DNA of 51,514 nucleotides from an uncultured Cyclobacteriaceae bacterium (GCA_905479015.1 CAJQKV010000026.1:1-51514), one strand, 5' to 3'; shown: positions 1 to 9,417, numbered from the stretch's first letter. A program made the numbers and translations. The notes: generated by a model not told the origin, from the letters alone.

Positions 1-771
1 ATATCGTTGTATGCCAACCAGGAATGACCGAAGTTGCAAAATCCATAGAGACAATGTGTGAACTGAAAGTACCAATGGAGTGGCTAAGCCTGCCAATACC
101 AATGCAACCGTTTCATACCTACTCCAAGTCTTTGCCGCACCATCCCAACCAAAACTCAGCGCTCCATAAATAGATTTAGAGATCTTATTTTTAGCACGGT
201 CTCTTATCGTAGCAAAATCAGGAATCAAACCTATATACCAAAAGATTAATGAAACCAAAAAGTAAGTAGAAATAGCAAATACATCCCATAAAAGCGGAGA
301 ATTAAAGTTTACCCAAAGTGACCCAAAGGTATTGGGTAAGGGAAACATCCAATAAATGGCTAGCCAAGGTCTTCCCGTATGTAAAATGGGGAATTGCAAA
401 GCACATATAACTGCAAAAATAGTCATCGCTTCAGCGGCTCTATTGATTGACATCCTCCAACGTTGTCTAAACAATAACAAAATAGCTGAAATTAACGTAC
501 CGGCGTGACCAATACCTACCCACCAAACAAAGTTGGTAATATCCCAGGCCCAACCAACGGTTTTGTTTAAGCCCCACATACCTATTCCTTCCCACAAAAG
601 TAAGAACACGGTGTAAGCACCTATTGCAAGAAGACCCAGTGAAATGGTCATAGCCAACATCCATAATTTGGTTGGCTTTTCCTCAACACGTCTAGAAATA
701 TCTTCAGTGACATCGTGGACTGTTTTTCCACCTGTTATTAAAGGTTCTCTAATTACTGATTCTGAACTCAT
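1..771 (-). CDS. actC: Alternative complex III membrane subunit ActC (NrfD/PsrC-like), 3' end beyond the window
   Basis: Reading the minus strand from the ATG at 771 gives an open frame that runs off the window edge (257 codons visible, no stop). It starts MSSESVIREPLITGGKTVHD and continues into several hydrophobic helices, including a first one around residues 40-62 and a WVGIGHAGTLISAILLLFRQ stretch, then LLWDVFAISTYFLVSL. This is the pattern of the NrfD/PsrC-like quinol-binding subunits of alternative complex III, which carry two bundles of four helices. It begins 10 bases after the actB stop on the same strand, so actA-actB-actC form one operon. In this family the protein binds menaquinol at the membrane and passes electrons to the Fe-S subunit ActB. 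The C-terminal half and any actD, actE and actF genes lie outside the window. Confidence 0.92.
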   Translation of the reverse strand, partial: MSSESVIREPLITGGKTVHDVTEDISRRVEEKPTKLWMLAMTISLGLLAIGAYTVFLLLWEGIGMWGLNKTVGWAWDITNFVWWVGIGHAGTLISAILLLFRQRWRMSINRAAEAMTIFAVICALQFPILHTGRPWLAIYWMFPLPNTFGSLWVNFNSPLLWDVFAISTYFLVSLIFWYIGLIPDFATIRDRAKNKISKSIYGALSFGWDGAAKTWSRYETVALVLAGLATPLVLSVHTLSLWILQLRSFLVGIQRY

Positions 772-781
772 AATCTAATCT

Positions 782-3700
782 TTAAGAGTGAGCATTAGCT
801 GCTTCCTTCTTTTCATCTTTATTTCTGATCTTAGTCAAATACCAAACATTTGGCATTTCTCTTAATTCTTCTAGGACATGATACGCTCTTGGCTCTTGAG
901 CTTCAACGCCTTTATCCATTGATTTAATTTGAAGCATTTTGGATATTCTTGATTTGGGGTCTTTCATATCTCCAAATACTAAAGCTTCAGATGGGCATGA
1001 TGAAGCACACGCAGTAGTAATTTCTCCATCTACAGGCCTTCTTCCTTCTTTTTTAGCTTCAAGCTTTCCTGATTGGATGCGTTGTACACAAAATGAACAT
1101 TTTTCTATGACTCCTCTTGATCGTACAGTTACGTCAGGATTAAGCACCATTTTGCCTAAATCATTGTTCATCGCAAGATTATCTCCAAACTGCTCGTTGT
1201 CGTGAAATTTAAACCAATTGAATCTTCTTACTTTGTAGGGACAGTTGTTCGCACAATATCTAGTCCCAATGCACCGATTGTAGGTCATTTGATTCAGTCC
1301 CTCAGAGCTGTGGGTAGTCGCTGCTACCGGACAAACTGTCTCACAAGAAGCGTTGTTACAATGCTGACACATCATCGGCTGAAATGTAACTTCAGGATTT
1401 TCAGCAGCTATTTCCATATCGGCATAGCTATCACCATTAGAATCACTTGAATAATATCTATCAATTCTGATCCAAGCCATATCACGCCTGTTAAGTACCT
1501 CTTTCTTTCCTATCACAGAAATATTATTTTCTGTTTGGCAAGCAATTGAGCAAGTACCACATCCCGTGCAAGAATTTAAATCAATCATCAATCCCCAATG
1601 GTGATTGGCATATTGATGGCCTTTCCACAATGAAACTGCTGTAGGCTTCTTGAACCCTTCAGAGGTCGCAATTTTGGGCATGTGTCTACCTGCTTGAGGA
1701 TCTTTTTGATACTCAGACAACGTGGCTTCTTGGATGACATTCCCCCTTCCCATGAACGTATGATGTGTTTGGGTCTGGGCTATAGCATACACCTCATCCG
1801 TTGGTTCAACGGTCACATTCGCATAAATGTTAAAGTCAAGCTGACCTCCTTCATCAACATTGATCATGGGATAGGCATTGAAACCTACTTGATTACCCAC
1901 CTTGCCCGCAACGGATCGGCCATATCCAATGGCTAAACCTACAGTACCGTATTTTTGGCCTGGTTGAGGTAAAACGGGTAACTTCAAACTTTGACCGTTG
2001 ACGGTTAAGTTGACCATTTGAGTAGTCATGTCACCCAACTCGGTTCCCCATTCTTCTACTTGCTTTGGAGAAACGGTCAAATAATTATCCCAACAAGCTT
2101 TGGTGATGGGGTCTGACATTTCTTGCAACCAAGGGTTATTGGATTGAATTCCATTTCCTACCGTGCCATTTTCAAAAATGACTAATTCTAGAAAAGAACT
2201 TGGTTTAGTAATATTAAAGGCTGCTTTTCCAAGTACTGACAAATCCATATCAACCTCATTAGTAACTACCGTTTCTGGTTCAAAAATTCCGTCATGGAGA
2301 CATTCCTCCCAAAAGGCATCAAAATCAAGAATAGATTTTTTGCTGAGAGAAGCTAAGTTTTCAGCCCAATTGGTTCTTAAAAAGTCATAGTAGTTGACCC
2401 CCATATCTGCCCATGAAAGCAAACTGTCCTGAACTTGTCTGGTATTGAATAAATTAGAAATCGCCGGTTGTGAAAGGCTGTATTTACCATGAACGGGCTC
2501 AAAATCATTCCAAGCCTCTAAATAATGATGATCAGGTGCTAAATATGAAACCAAGGAATTGGTTTCATCCATCCTATCTGTAGTAGCCACTGAAAAACTT
2601 ATATTTTTAAGCGATGCTGCTATCTTAGATCCCAGTGGATGATCGTAAACAGGATTGCAATTATAGAATATCACTCCTCCAGCGGAAGACAATTGCTTTA
2701 CGAATTGGCCAAAGGCTTTATCATCACCTGATCTGATATTTTGATGCCTCTCAAAATCAATGGTAGCTCCAATATTCCCTAACATTGCATTGATGGCATT
2801 GACGAACATTTGGATGCTTGCATCATTGGACCCAGATACCACAATAGAAGATCCTTTGGCATGTAATAAGTCGCTTGCCGCTTTTGATAAGATTTGGTTG
2901 TCAATCGAGGGTAAACCATCGATAACCTGACCTCCTGTTTCTTTCGCTATCGTATTGTAGAGACTGGTAATGTAAGCTCCTTGTTCTGAAGCTCTGATAG
3001 GTGTCCTGTAATCAGCATTGGCACCGGTGAGCGATAAAATACTTTCAAACGAATACAACCGAGACATCTCTTTTTTAGAGGCAGATAATCTTCTGCTTTC
3101 AGCAAACTGCTTATTGGCAAGTGGAGTATTCACTCCCGTACCCAAGAAATCATATCCAAAAGAGACAATCGTTTTGGCTTTTGAATAATCATATGATGGT
3201 AATGCACGTTTCCCAAATACAGCGAGATTGGCGTCTAATTGACCACTCACTGAATTTTGATCATAGGCCACATGGGAAAGCGAGGCATATTTATTTTTGA
3301 ATCCTTCGATCACCTTTTTGGTCGATGGACTTGATAAACTGTTGGTAACCAAATAAATGGGTCCAGAAGCAGTCGCCAATTCGCTTTTGATATTGGCATC
3401 TAATTCTTCCCAAGACACCTCTTTTCCTTTAGCAGCCGGACCTTTTAATCTTTCTTGATCGTACAAGGAGAGTACGGATGCTTCAATTTGTGCACTTGTG
3501 CCTCCTCCCGTAACTGAAGATAATTTGTTCCCTTCAATTTTTATAGGCCTGCCTTCTCTTGTTTTAACGACAACACTGGTCTGATCACTACCTGAGTGGT
3601 AAGTGGATGCAAAATAATTAGCGATGGTAGGATCTACATTAACTGGCTTTTTGACGTAAGGTATCGCCTTTTTGATGGGCGTTTCACAAGCTGCTAAGGA

Positions 3701-3871
3701 TGCAGCAGCCACTCCAAAACCCATTACTTTTAAAAAATCTCGGCGCGACGTTTCTCCATCACTATCACCTAAGGGCAATTCTTGTGCGAACTCCTTGTTA
3801 GCGTATTTCTCAAATCCTGGAGTCTTCTGAAGCTGCTCCAGTCCTTTCCAGTATTTTTTTGTTTCTTTCAT
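782..3871 (-). CDS. actB: Alternative complex III iron-sulfur/molybdopterin-like subunit ActB
   Basis: The 1029-residue protein is the large peripheral subunit of the quinol:cytochrome c/oxidase oxidoreductase. The N-terminus carries a twin-arginine motif (SRRDFLKVMGFG, residues 42-53) followed by a lipobox-like LAAC at Cys62, so it is likely exported folded and possibly lipid-anchored. Residues about 90-700 resemble a molybdopterin oxidoreductase fold. In characterised ActB proteins this domain carries no molybdenum cofactor. The C-terminal part holds the ferredoxin-type cysteine groups CTGCGTCSIAC, CQHCNNASCETVC, CIGTRYCANNC and CSFC followed by CASSC, enough for four Fe-S clusters. It lies between actA (24 bases upstream) and actC (10 bases downstream). 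Length and motif order match the family well. Confidence 0.95.
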   Translation of the reverse strand: MKETKKYWKGLEQLQKTPGFEKYANKEFAQELPLGDSDGETSRRDFLKVMGFGVAAASLAACETPIKKAIPYVKKPVNVDPTIANYFASTYHSGSDQTSVVVKTREGRPIKIEGNKLSSVTGGGTSAQIEASVLSLYDQERLKGPAAKGKEVSWEELDANIKSELATASGPIYLVTNSLSSPSTKKVIEGFKNKYASLSHVAYDQNSVSGQLDANLAVFGKRALPSYDYSKAKTIVSFGYDFLGTGVNTPLANKQFAESRRLSASKKEMSRLYSFESILSLTGANADYRTPIRASEQGAYITSLYNTIAKETGGQVIDGLPSIDNQILSKAASDLLHAKGSSIVVSGSNDASIQMFVNAINAMLGNIGATIDFERHQNIRSGDDKAFGQFVKQLSSAGGVIFYNCNPVYDHPLGSKIAASLKNISFSVATTDRMDETNSLVSYLAPDHHYLEAWNDFEPVHGKYSLSQPAISNLFNTRQVQDSLLSWADMGVNYYDFLRTNWAENLASLSKKSILDFDAFWEECLHDGIFEPETVVTNEVDMDLSVLGKAAFNITKPSSFLELVIFENGTVGNGIQSNNPWLQEMSDPITKACWDNYLTVSPKQVEEWGTELGDMTTQMVNLTVNGQSLKLPVLPQPGQKYGTVGLAIGYGRSVAGKVGNQVGFNAYPMINVDEGGQLDFNIYANVTVEPTDEVYAIAQTQTHHTFMGRGNVIQEATLSEYQKDPQAGRHMPKIATSEGFKKPTAVSLWKGHQYANHHWGLMIDLNSCTGCGTCSIACQTENNISVIGKKEVLNRRDMAWIRIDRYYSSDSNGDSYADMEIAAENPEVTFQPMMCQHCNNASCETVCPVAATTHSSEGLNQMTYNRCIGTRYCANNCPYKVRRFNWFKFHDNEQFGDNLAMNNDLGKMVLNPDVTVRSRGVIEKCSFCVQRIQSGKLEAKKEGRRPVDGEITTACASSCPSEALVFGDMKDPKSRISKMLQIKSMDKGVEAQEPRAYHVLEELREMPNVWYLTKIRNKDEKKEAANAHS

Positions 3872-3895
3872 TTTAGCTGTTTCGTACGCTGTGTA

Positions 3896-5170
3896 TTAAT
3901 AATGACATTTAGAACATTCAAGACCTCCAATATCTTCTACTTTCATCGGCTCTTTTGTATTCTTTTCGTTGTGTAATTCGACCAAATTGGTATAATAATC
4001 ATTACCTTTTGACTTTACATTGGTCTCACGATGACAGTTGATACACCAACCCATCGTCAGGTTAGAGTATTGGTAAACTACCTCCATCTCTTTGATCGGA
4101 CCATGACACGTCTCACATTCTAACCCACCTACTTTGACGTGCTGAGAGTGATTAAAATAGGCCAAGTCAGGTAAATTGTGCACCCTGACCCATTCTATAG
4201 GTTGTGTATCCTCACCATACTCTCCGGTCTCTGGATCATAATCAATAGCTGCATAAATCTTCTGTATCTCCTTGCTTTCCGTTTTGATGGCTACATGACA
4301 ATTCATACAAATATTCGCTGATGGTATGTTTGCTGATTTACTTTTTCGCACACCCGTATGACAGTAATTACAGTCAATTTCATACTGCCCCGCATGTAGC
4401 TCATGTGAGTAGGCAATGGGTTGAGTAGGCATGTACCCCTGTTGAACTCCAATCGTAAAAAGACCATCAATCCCTGTCTTCAACCCGACAGCTACAAAAA
4501 TGAAGATAATCATTCCTAAAACCGTGTTGGACTTAAGAAAAGCGAAAACATCGACTTCTTGATCAATAACTAACTCTTGATCTTCATGGGATACCTCTTT
4601 GTCCGTTCCTATGTATTTGGTCAAGAGTGAGATGATCAAACCCAAAACCACCAAGATGAGACCCAGAACGAAAATAAACACAATGAGTATGGCATACATG
4701 AAAGTGTTTGACATGCCTTCGTTACTCCCTCCTGCACCATTCTCTCCTCCTGCCACAACCACGGCAGCAACCTGAGGAACCACCTTTGAGGCGACATCAA
4801 TATATTCTAAAACAGAAATGATCTCTGCATCCGTAAATGGGTAAGCGGGCATGGCTACTTTTTTGTACTTTTCATACAAAGCAACAGCGTATTCGTCGCC
4901 ACTTTCAATTACTTTTTGAGAATTCTTTATCCAACTTAAAAGCCAAGGTCTCTCACGACGCTCTTCAATTCCTTTGAGCGCTGGGCCAATCACCACTTCA
5001 TTGATGGCATGGCACTGGGTACAATTAGCGTTGTATAATTTTTCACCTGATGCTATAATCGCCGGATCGATTACATCTTCTTGACTGAAGGCAGTTGTCG
5101 CCAAAATAATTCCCAGAAAGAATATGGTGGCTAGTTTGAATCCCCGGTTGGGTATATATTTTTTAGACAT
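3896..5170 (-). CDS. actA: Alternative complex III multihaem cytochrome c subunit ActA, with extra N-terminal monohaem domain
   Basis: The 424-residue protein has six CXXCH haem-binding motifs: CTQCH (50-54), CNYCH (267-271), CMNCH (288-292), CETCH (352-356), CINCH (376-380) and CSKCH (419-423). A signal peptide at 1-29 ends near AFSQ. Residues 30-130 form a class I monohaem cytochrome c domain, with a likely Met107 ligand in VAMPAYPF. Then come a glycine-rich linker, a strong transmembrane helix (about 157-187), a second hydrophobic segment (about 216-232) and the C-terminal five-haem domain typical of ActA. It is the first gene of the actABC operon and has a promoter just upstream. In the family it accepts electrons from ActB and hands them to a cytochrome oxidase or a soluble carrier. 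The fused monohaem domain may serve as that exit. Confidence 0.93.
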   Translation of the reverse strand: MSKKYIPNRGFKLATIFFLGIILATTAFSQEDVIDPAIIASGEKLYNANCTQCHAINEVVIGPALKGIEERRERPWLLSWIKNSQKVIESGDEYAVALYEKYKKVAMPAYPFTDAEIISVLEYIDVASKVVPQVAAVVVAGGENGAGGSNEGMSNTFMYAILIVFIFVLGLILVVLGLIISLLTKYIGTDKEVSHEDQELVIDQEVDVFAFLKSNTVLGMIIFIFVAVGLKTGIDGLFTIGVQQGYMPTQPIAYSHELHAGQYEIDCNYCHTGVRKSKSANIPSANICMNCHVAIKTESKEIQKIYAAIDYDPETGEYGEDTQPIEWVRVHNLPDLAYFNHSQHVKVGGLECETCHGPIKEMEVVYQYSNLTMGWCINCHRETNVKSKGNDYYTNLVELHNEKNTKEPMKVEDIGGLECSKCHY

Positions 5171-5201
5171 CTATTTTTTAGTGACCTAATCTATGTGGTT
5201 A

Positions 5202-5232
5202 CAAATCTAACTATTGGGTTTTTGTAAATCAA
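5202..5232 (-). promoter_or_regulatory. Bacteroidota-type promoter for actABC
   Basis: On the minus strand a TAGATTTG box (5209 to 5202) fits the phylum -7 consensus TAnnTTTG, and a TTG (5232 to 5230) lies 20 bases upstream of it, against a usual 19. The -7 box ends about 31 bases before the actA ATG, so the 5' leader would be short. Assigned by motif and position only. Confidence 0.55.
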
Positions 5233-5464
5233 ACCCACAAGGCTTCTTATTTTTCTATTTATAAGACCTAGATTCCATGATAAGTGTAATATATTCAAAA
5301 TCAACACTTTAAGCAGCCATACATTTTAAATATAATTATTATTTATAATGATTCTAAATAATAGATTTTATGAACACGCGCTCGTAAATTTAAGCTGAGT
5401 TATTCTTTGGTAATCCTACTTGTCTTCAACTAATATTTTGTTCTGTGAAGTACCAAAATGCATC

Positions 5465-5479
5465 TGTCAATTATTGACA
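5465..5479. promoter_or_regulatory. Interrupted palindrome, possible operator
   Basis: TGTCAAT-T-ATTGACA is a perfect 7+1+7 palindrome. A further half-site, ATTGACA, occurs at 5584-5590. This symmetry suits a dimeric DNA-binding protein. It lies about 235 bases upstream of the actA promoter and 650 bases upstream of serBA, so its target is unclear. It could be chance in AT-rich DNA. Confidence 0.25.
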
Positions 5480-5604
5480 TCAGAAATAAAATCAATATTG
5501 ATCAACAGCACCGGTTTCGGACCTTAATTCAAATACATTACTAAGCATTATGCTCCCTTTTTTTGTGACTATTAAAGATAGAAATTGACAATTAACGATA
5601 TGGT

Positions 5605-5627
5605 TGATAATGTTATCATTTTTTTTT
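5605..5627 (+). terminator. Weak terminator-like hairpin with T-run
   Basis: TGATAATGTTATCA can fold as a 5-bp stem with a 4-base loop and is followed by nine T residues on the plus strand. The stem is short and AT-rich, and no gene is seen immediately upstream. It would make sense only if an unrecognised transcript ends here. Confidence 0.2.
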
Positions 5628-6126
5628 ATCTTTTTCCGCATATCATATTATATCAGAAATAAGAGTTGAGAATTATCTAATTACCACTAGTGGAATTGAT
5701 ACCATATTGGGTAGTGGGAAATGGATATCAATCCACTGGGGGCCGAAAACCAACAGCATTCCTATAAAACTTACATAACCCATATCACTATTATAACATT
5801 ATTTATAATCATCAATGGATAAAATCTTTAAAGAATTTAGAGAAATAGTTAGCTATAAAAGAATAGGTTGAACTCATCCCTTAATTGAGTTGGTTTTAGT
5901 TCATATTATTAATTTGGAATTATCCTCCTTTTTGACTTTGGTCTAACCAAGTCACCAACATAAATTTTTTCTTTACTTTCTTTCAATGAATAATGTCAAC
6001 CTATTCATCTCTGGAACTCTTCAAGTTTTTAGAAGGTCAGCTTAACCATGAAAATAAAGTAATTGTTATAAAAAAATAACTGCACGAAGTATTAACATTG
6101 CATTTCAAAATCATACACCGTCATAA

Positions 6127-8019
6127 TTGGAAAACATAAAACATTTTATTATCGATTTTGACTCTACTTTTACTAAAGTAGAAGCGCTCGATATTTTGGC
6201 TGAAATTGCCTTGGAAGGTAATCCTAAAAAAGAGGCCATTATCAACCGTGTGAAGGAAGTCACTGATTTAGGGATGAGTGGGGAATTATCATTTAGGGAT
6301 TCCTTGGAGGAACGCATTTCCATCATCAAGGCCCACAAAGATCACTTACCGCCTTTGGTAAGTGATCTAAAGAATAAAATTTCGAATTCATTCAAGAGAA
6401 ATAAAGAATTTATTAAAAAAAATGCGCACCAATTTTATATATTATCTAATGGCTTTAAAGAATTTATCATACCTGTAGTCGCAGAATACGGTATTGAAGC
6501 TAAAAATGTATTTGCCAATGATTTTGTATTTGATCCAGAGGGAAATATTGTTAGTTTTAACAAAAATAATGTACTCTCTTCGAATAAGGGGAAGCCAAAA
6601 CAGATCGAAAAGTTAAAATTAAAAGGCGAAGTCCATGTTTTGGGAGATGGCTTTACAGACTATGAAATCAAGGAAGCTGGATTTGCTAAAACCTTTTATG
6701 CCTTTACTGAAAATGTAAAAAGAGAAAAAGTCATCAGTCATGCCGACTTTGAGGCGCCTAATCTTGACGAAGTATTTTATCAAAATAATATGGAACGAGC
6801 CCTATCTTATCCGAAAAGTAGAATTAAAGTTTTGTTACTTGAAAATGTCCATGAAAATGCCATTTCAAAACTTCGTACTGAAGGTTATCAAGTAAGTATA
6901 CACAATTCAGGAATGTCTGAGGACGATCTTTGCGAAGCGATTAAAGACGTATCTATTCTTGGAATTCGCTCTAAAACTCAAGTTACAAAAAAAGTACTCA
7001 GCCATGCTAAAAGATTGCTTGCCATTGGTGCTTTTTGTATCGGGACGAATCAAATAGACATTAAATCAGCCCAGAAAAAAGGAATTACTGTATTCAATGC
7101 ACCTTATTCAAATACAAGATCTGTCGTTGAATTGGTATTAGCAGAAATTATCATTTTGATGCGGAATTTGGTAGACAAAATTCCTAAAATGCATCAAGGT
7201 GAATGGAACAAATCAGCGTACAACAGTTTTGAAATTAGAGGAAAAACGTTGGGCATTATTGGTTACGGAAGCATCGGTTCACAGTTGTCTATAGTTGCTG
7301 AGTCTATGGGTATGAAAGTCATCTATTTTGACATTGTAGAAAAATTAGGGCTCGGAAATGTCAGCCCTTGTGAGTCTTTAGAAGAACTGATGACGCAATC
7401 TGATGTCATTTCTGTGCATGTAGACGGTAGACCAGAAAATAATGACCTTATTGGAGAATCACAATTTGACCTGATGAAACCAGGGGTTATTTTCTTGAAT
7501 TTAAGTCGTGGAAATGTGGTCAATTATAAGGCTTTAAAGAGTGCGATCCAATCTGGGAAAGTTGCGGGTGCTGGAGTGGATGTTTTTCCAAAAGAACCCA
7601 TGAGTAATGAGGATGAGTTTATCTCTGAATTACGGGGACTACCCAATACCATTTTAACGCCTCACATTGGAGGCAGCACATTAGAAGCTCAAAAAAACAT
7701 AGCCAGTTTTGTCCCTTCTCGAATTATAGATTACATCAATACCGGCTCTACTTCAAATACGGTGGGATTCCCTGATATCGCTCTCCCTATTTTACATGAA
7801 GCGCATAGGTTCATTCATATTCATATGAATGCCGCCGGCGTACTTGCTAAAATTAATAATATACTCGCCAATCATAAGCTTAATATTGTGGGGCAATATC
7901 TTAAAACCAATGAGGATATTGGCTATGTAATTACGGATATAGATAAAAAATATGACAAAGACGTCATCAAAGAATTAAAAGGAATTGATGAAACTATTCG
8001 ATTTAGAGTTTTGTATTAA
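6127..8019 (+). CDS. serA: Fused phosphoserine phosphatase-like (HAD) and D-3-phosphoglycerate dehydrogenase
   Basis: The 630-residue protein joins two serine-pathway enzymes. Residues about 1-215 are a HAD phosphatase of the SerB type: DFDST (10-14) with both catalytic aspartates, an LSNGF segment, a KPKQIEKLK lysine region and the Mg-binding GDGFTD. Residues about 235-540 are a D-isomer 2-hydroxyacid dehydrogenase: Rossmann loop GIIGYGSIGS, LNLSRGNVVN with the catalytic arginine, and TPHIGGSTLEAQ with the catalytic histidine. Residues about 555-630 look like an ACT regulatory domain, the usual site of serine feedback. Translation must start at the TTG at 6127: a TAA lies directly upstream in frame, and the first in-frame ATG is beyond the catalytic DFDST. 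An aminotransferase follows at 8151. The dehydrogenase call is firm; phosphatase substrate specificity is inferred. Confidence 0.9.
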   Translation: MENIKHFIIDFDSTFTKVEALDILAEIALEGNPKKEAIINRVKEVTDLGMSGELSFRDSLEERISIIKAHKDHLPPLVSDLKNKISNSFKRNKEFIKKNAHQFYILSNGFKEFIIPVVAEYGIEAKNVFANDFVFDPEGNIVSFNKNNVLSSNKGKPKQIEKLKLKGEVHVLGDGFTDYEIKEAGFAKTFYAFTENVKREKVISHADFEAPNLDEVFYQNNMERALSYPKSRIKVLLLENVHENAISKLRTEGYQVSIHNSGMSEDDLCEAIKDVSILGIRSKTQVTKKVLSHAKRLLAIGAFCIGTNQIDIKSAQKKGITVFNAPYSNTRSVVELVLAEIIILMRNLVDKIPKMHQGEWNKSAYNSFEIRGKTLGIIGYGSIGSQLSIVAESMGMKVIYFDIVEKLGLGNVSPCESLEELMTQSDVISVHVDGRPENNDLIGESQFDLMKPGVIFLNLSRGNVVNYKALKSAIQSGKVAGAGVDVFPKEPMSNEDEFISELRGLPNTILTPHIGGSTLEAQKNIASFVPSRIIDYINTGSTSNTVGFPDIALPILHEAHRFIHIHMNAAGVLAKINNILANHKLNIVGQYLKTNEDIGYVITDIDKKYDKDVIKELKGIDETIRFRVLY

Positions 8020-8059
8020 TTCTTTTTGGTGGGGCGTTGGATACATTATTTCTTATTCA

Positions 8060-8092
8060 AATGACCATAAGCGCTCTAAAATCACGGTCATT
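8060..8092. repeat. Short inverted repeat between serA and the aminotransferase
   Basis: AATGACC (8060-8066) and GGTCATT (8086-8092) form a 7-bp stem around a 19-base loop in the 131-base gap between the two serine genes. There is no T-run, so it is not a classic terminator. It might be an RNA processing or attenuation element, or chance. Confidence 0.2.
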
Positions 8093-8150
8093 CAGTTGTC
8101 TTAAAGGGGTTAATGCTATAAATTTTGAGTTAACTATCTGAGTATATTTT

Positions 8151-9236
8151 ATGTCAAATCAATTGTTTTTCACACCCGGCCCTTCTCAATTATACCCTAC
8201 AGTCACTCAGCATCTCAACAATGCCATGAGAGAAAACATTGGCTCCATTTCCCATAGAGGTAAAGAATTTCAAATGATCTTTCAGGAAATGAAAGAGCTC
8301 CTCTCCGATGTGCTTAACATACCCCCTGATTATGAGATATTTATCACAAGTTCTGCTACCGAAATTTGGGAAAAAATCATTCAAAATTTAATCACTAAGA
8401 GCTCTCACCATTTTGTAAATGGGTCTTTTTCTGAAAGATTCTATAATTTCACGACCGCCTATCAGTTAAAATCAACTAGACAAATTTCAGATTTTAGTCA
8501 AGAATTTGGCGAATTTAAGGTGCCCGATGAAGCTGAATTGATTTCCATTACTCAAAATGAAACAAGTGTCGGTTACTCATTTAATCCCGAGGAAATCAAA
8601 TATATTAGGAAAAATAATTCTGAAAAACTCATTGCCCTAGATTTAGTAAGTGCCGTTCCAAGTATTCCCGTAGATTTAAGTCAAATAGATACTGCGTATT
8701 TTTCTGTTCAAAAATGCTTTGGTCTTCCTGCTGGGATGGGCGTTTGGATCGTGGGGCCCAAGTGTTTTGAAGTTTCGAAAGCAAAAGCATTGAAAAATGG
8801 AATAGTAGGAAGTTATCACAGCCTTGCTGAATTGAAAAAAAATGGCGATAAAAATCAAACGCCCGAGACTCCCAATGTGTTGAATCTTTATTTGTTAAAA
8901 AATGTATTGAAAGATATGCAACTTAAAGGCATCTCTTCCATTCAAAATGAGACAAAATATAAAGCGGCCTTGCTTTATCAAACTTTCGATCACATAACAG
9001 AACTAAAAACAGTCATTCCTCATCCGGTAAACCGGTCTAAAACAGTATGCGTAAGTGAGGTACTTGGTGGGAATACAGGCTTAATTGAACATTTGAAATC
9101 AAAACAATTAATCATTGGGTCTGGCTATGGAAGTTTTAAGGATCAACACATAAGGATCGCCAATTTTCCAGCACATTCTAAAGAATCTATTGAAATGCTT
9201 GTGGATGAAATAGGTAAATACTTTGAGGATAAATGA
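8151..9236 (+). CDS. serC: Class V aminotransferase, probable phosphoserine aminotransferase
   Basis: The 361-residue PLP enzyme begins with the fold-type I class V signature FFTPGPSQLYP and an SHRGKEF segment. The likely Schiff-base lysine is Lys188 in YFSVQKCFGLPAGMG, preceded by DLVSAVPSIPVDL, which supplies the cofactor aspartate. Its sequence is closer to the alanine-glyoxylate/archaeal-like branch than to E. coli SerC. The function is therefore assigned partly from context: it directly follows the SerB-SerA fusion, and this transamination is the only step missing for making serine from 3-phosphoglycerate. A serine-glyoxylate or alanine-glyoxylate aminotransferase is the alternative. Confidence 0.8.
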   Translation: MSNQLFFTPGPSQLYPTVTQHLNNAMRENIGSISHRGKEFQMIFQEMKELLSDVLNIPPDYEIFITSSATEIWEKIIQNLITKSSHHFVNGSFSERFYNFTTAYQLKSTRQISDFSQEFGEFKVPDEAELISITQNETSVGYSFNPEEIKYIRKNNSEKLIALDLVSAVPSIPVDLSQIDTAYFSVQKCFGLPAGMGVWIVGPKCFEVSKAKALKNGIVGSYHSLAELKKNGDKNQTPETPNVLNLYLLKNVLKDMQLKGISSIQNETKYKAALLYQTFDHITELKTVIPHPVNRSKTVCVSEVLGGNTGLIEHLKSKQLIIGSGYGSFKDQHIRIANFPAHSKESIEMLVDEIGKYFEDK

Positions 9237-9376
9237 ACAAAATTACCGCTCCCTATTTTCGCTTTTTGATCTGGACAGCTTGACTCATGAAAAGACTTCA
9301 TTCTCCGAAAACGTAGGTTTATTATAGACAAAAAAGATAATTTTCTTAAAGTCTCTGAATATTCATTTTTAAAAAT

Positions 9377-9384
9377 TAACTTTG
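9377..9384 (+). promoter_or_regulatory. Probable -7 box upstream of pyrG
   Basis: TAACTTTG matches the Bacteroidota -7 consensus TAnnTTTG 33 bases before the pyrG ATG. At the expected -33 position there is CTG instead of TTG, so the match is partial. Confidence 0.4.
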
Positions 9385-9417
9385 TTCACCGTAACATGAC
9401 CTACGCATTCATCTCAA

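Larger units (their letters stand above)
5233..6126. other. Gene-poor AT-rich spacer between the actA promoter and serBA
   Basis: This roughly 0.9 kb stretch lies between divergent operons and has no convincing coding frame. The longest ATG frames I read are under 20 codons, for example one starting near 5815. I see no tRNA-like fold. It contains a perfect 15-base interrupted palindrome at 5465-5479, a short hairpin followed by a T-run at 5605-5627, and a 10-base palindrome CCACTAGTGG at 5684-5693. It must hold the serBA promoter, but I cannot identify an exact TAnnTTTG box close to the start. A small RNA here cannot be excluded. Confidence 0.6.

Noticed and set aside
5684-5738. Imperfect long inverted repeat around CCACTAGTGG and ATCAATCCACTGGG as a possible attachment site or mobile-element end
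   Set aside because: The arms need several bulges, there is no transposase or integrase nearby and no target duplication was seen.
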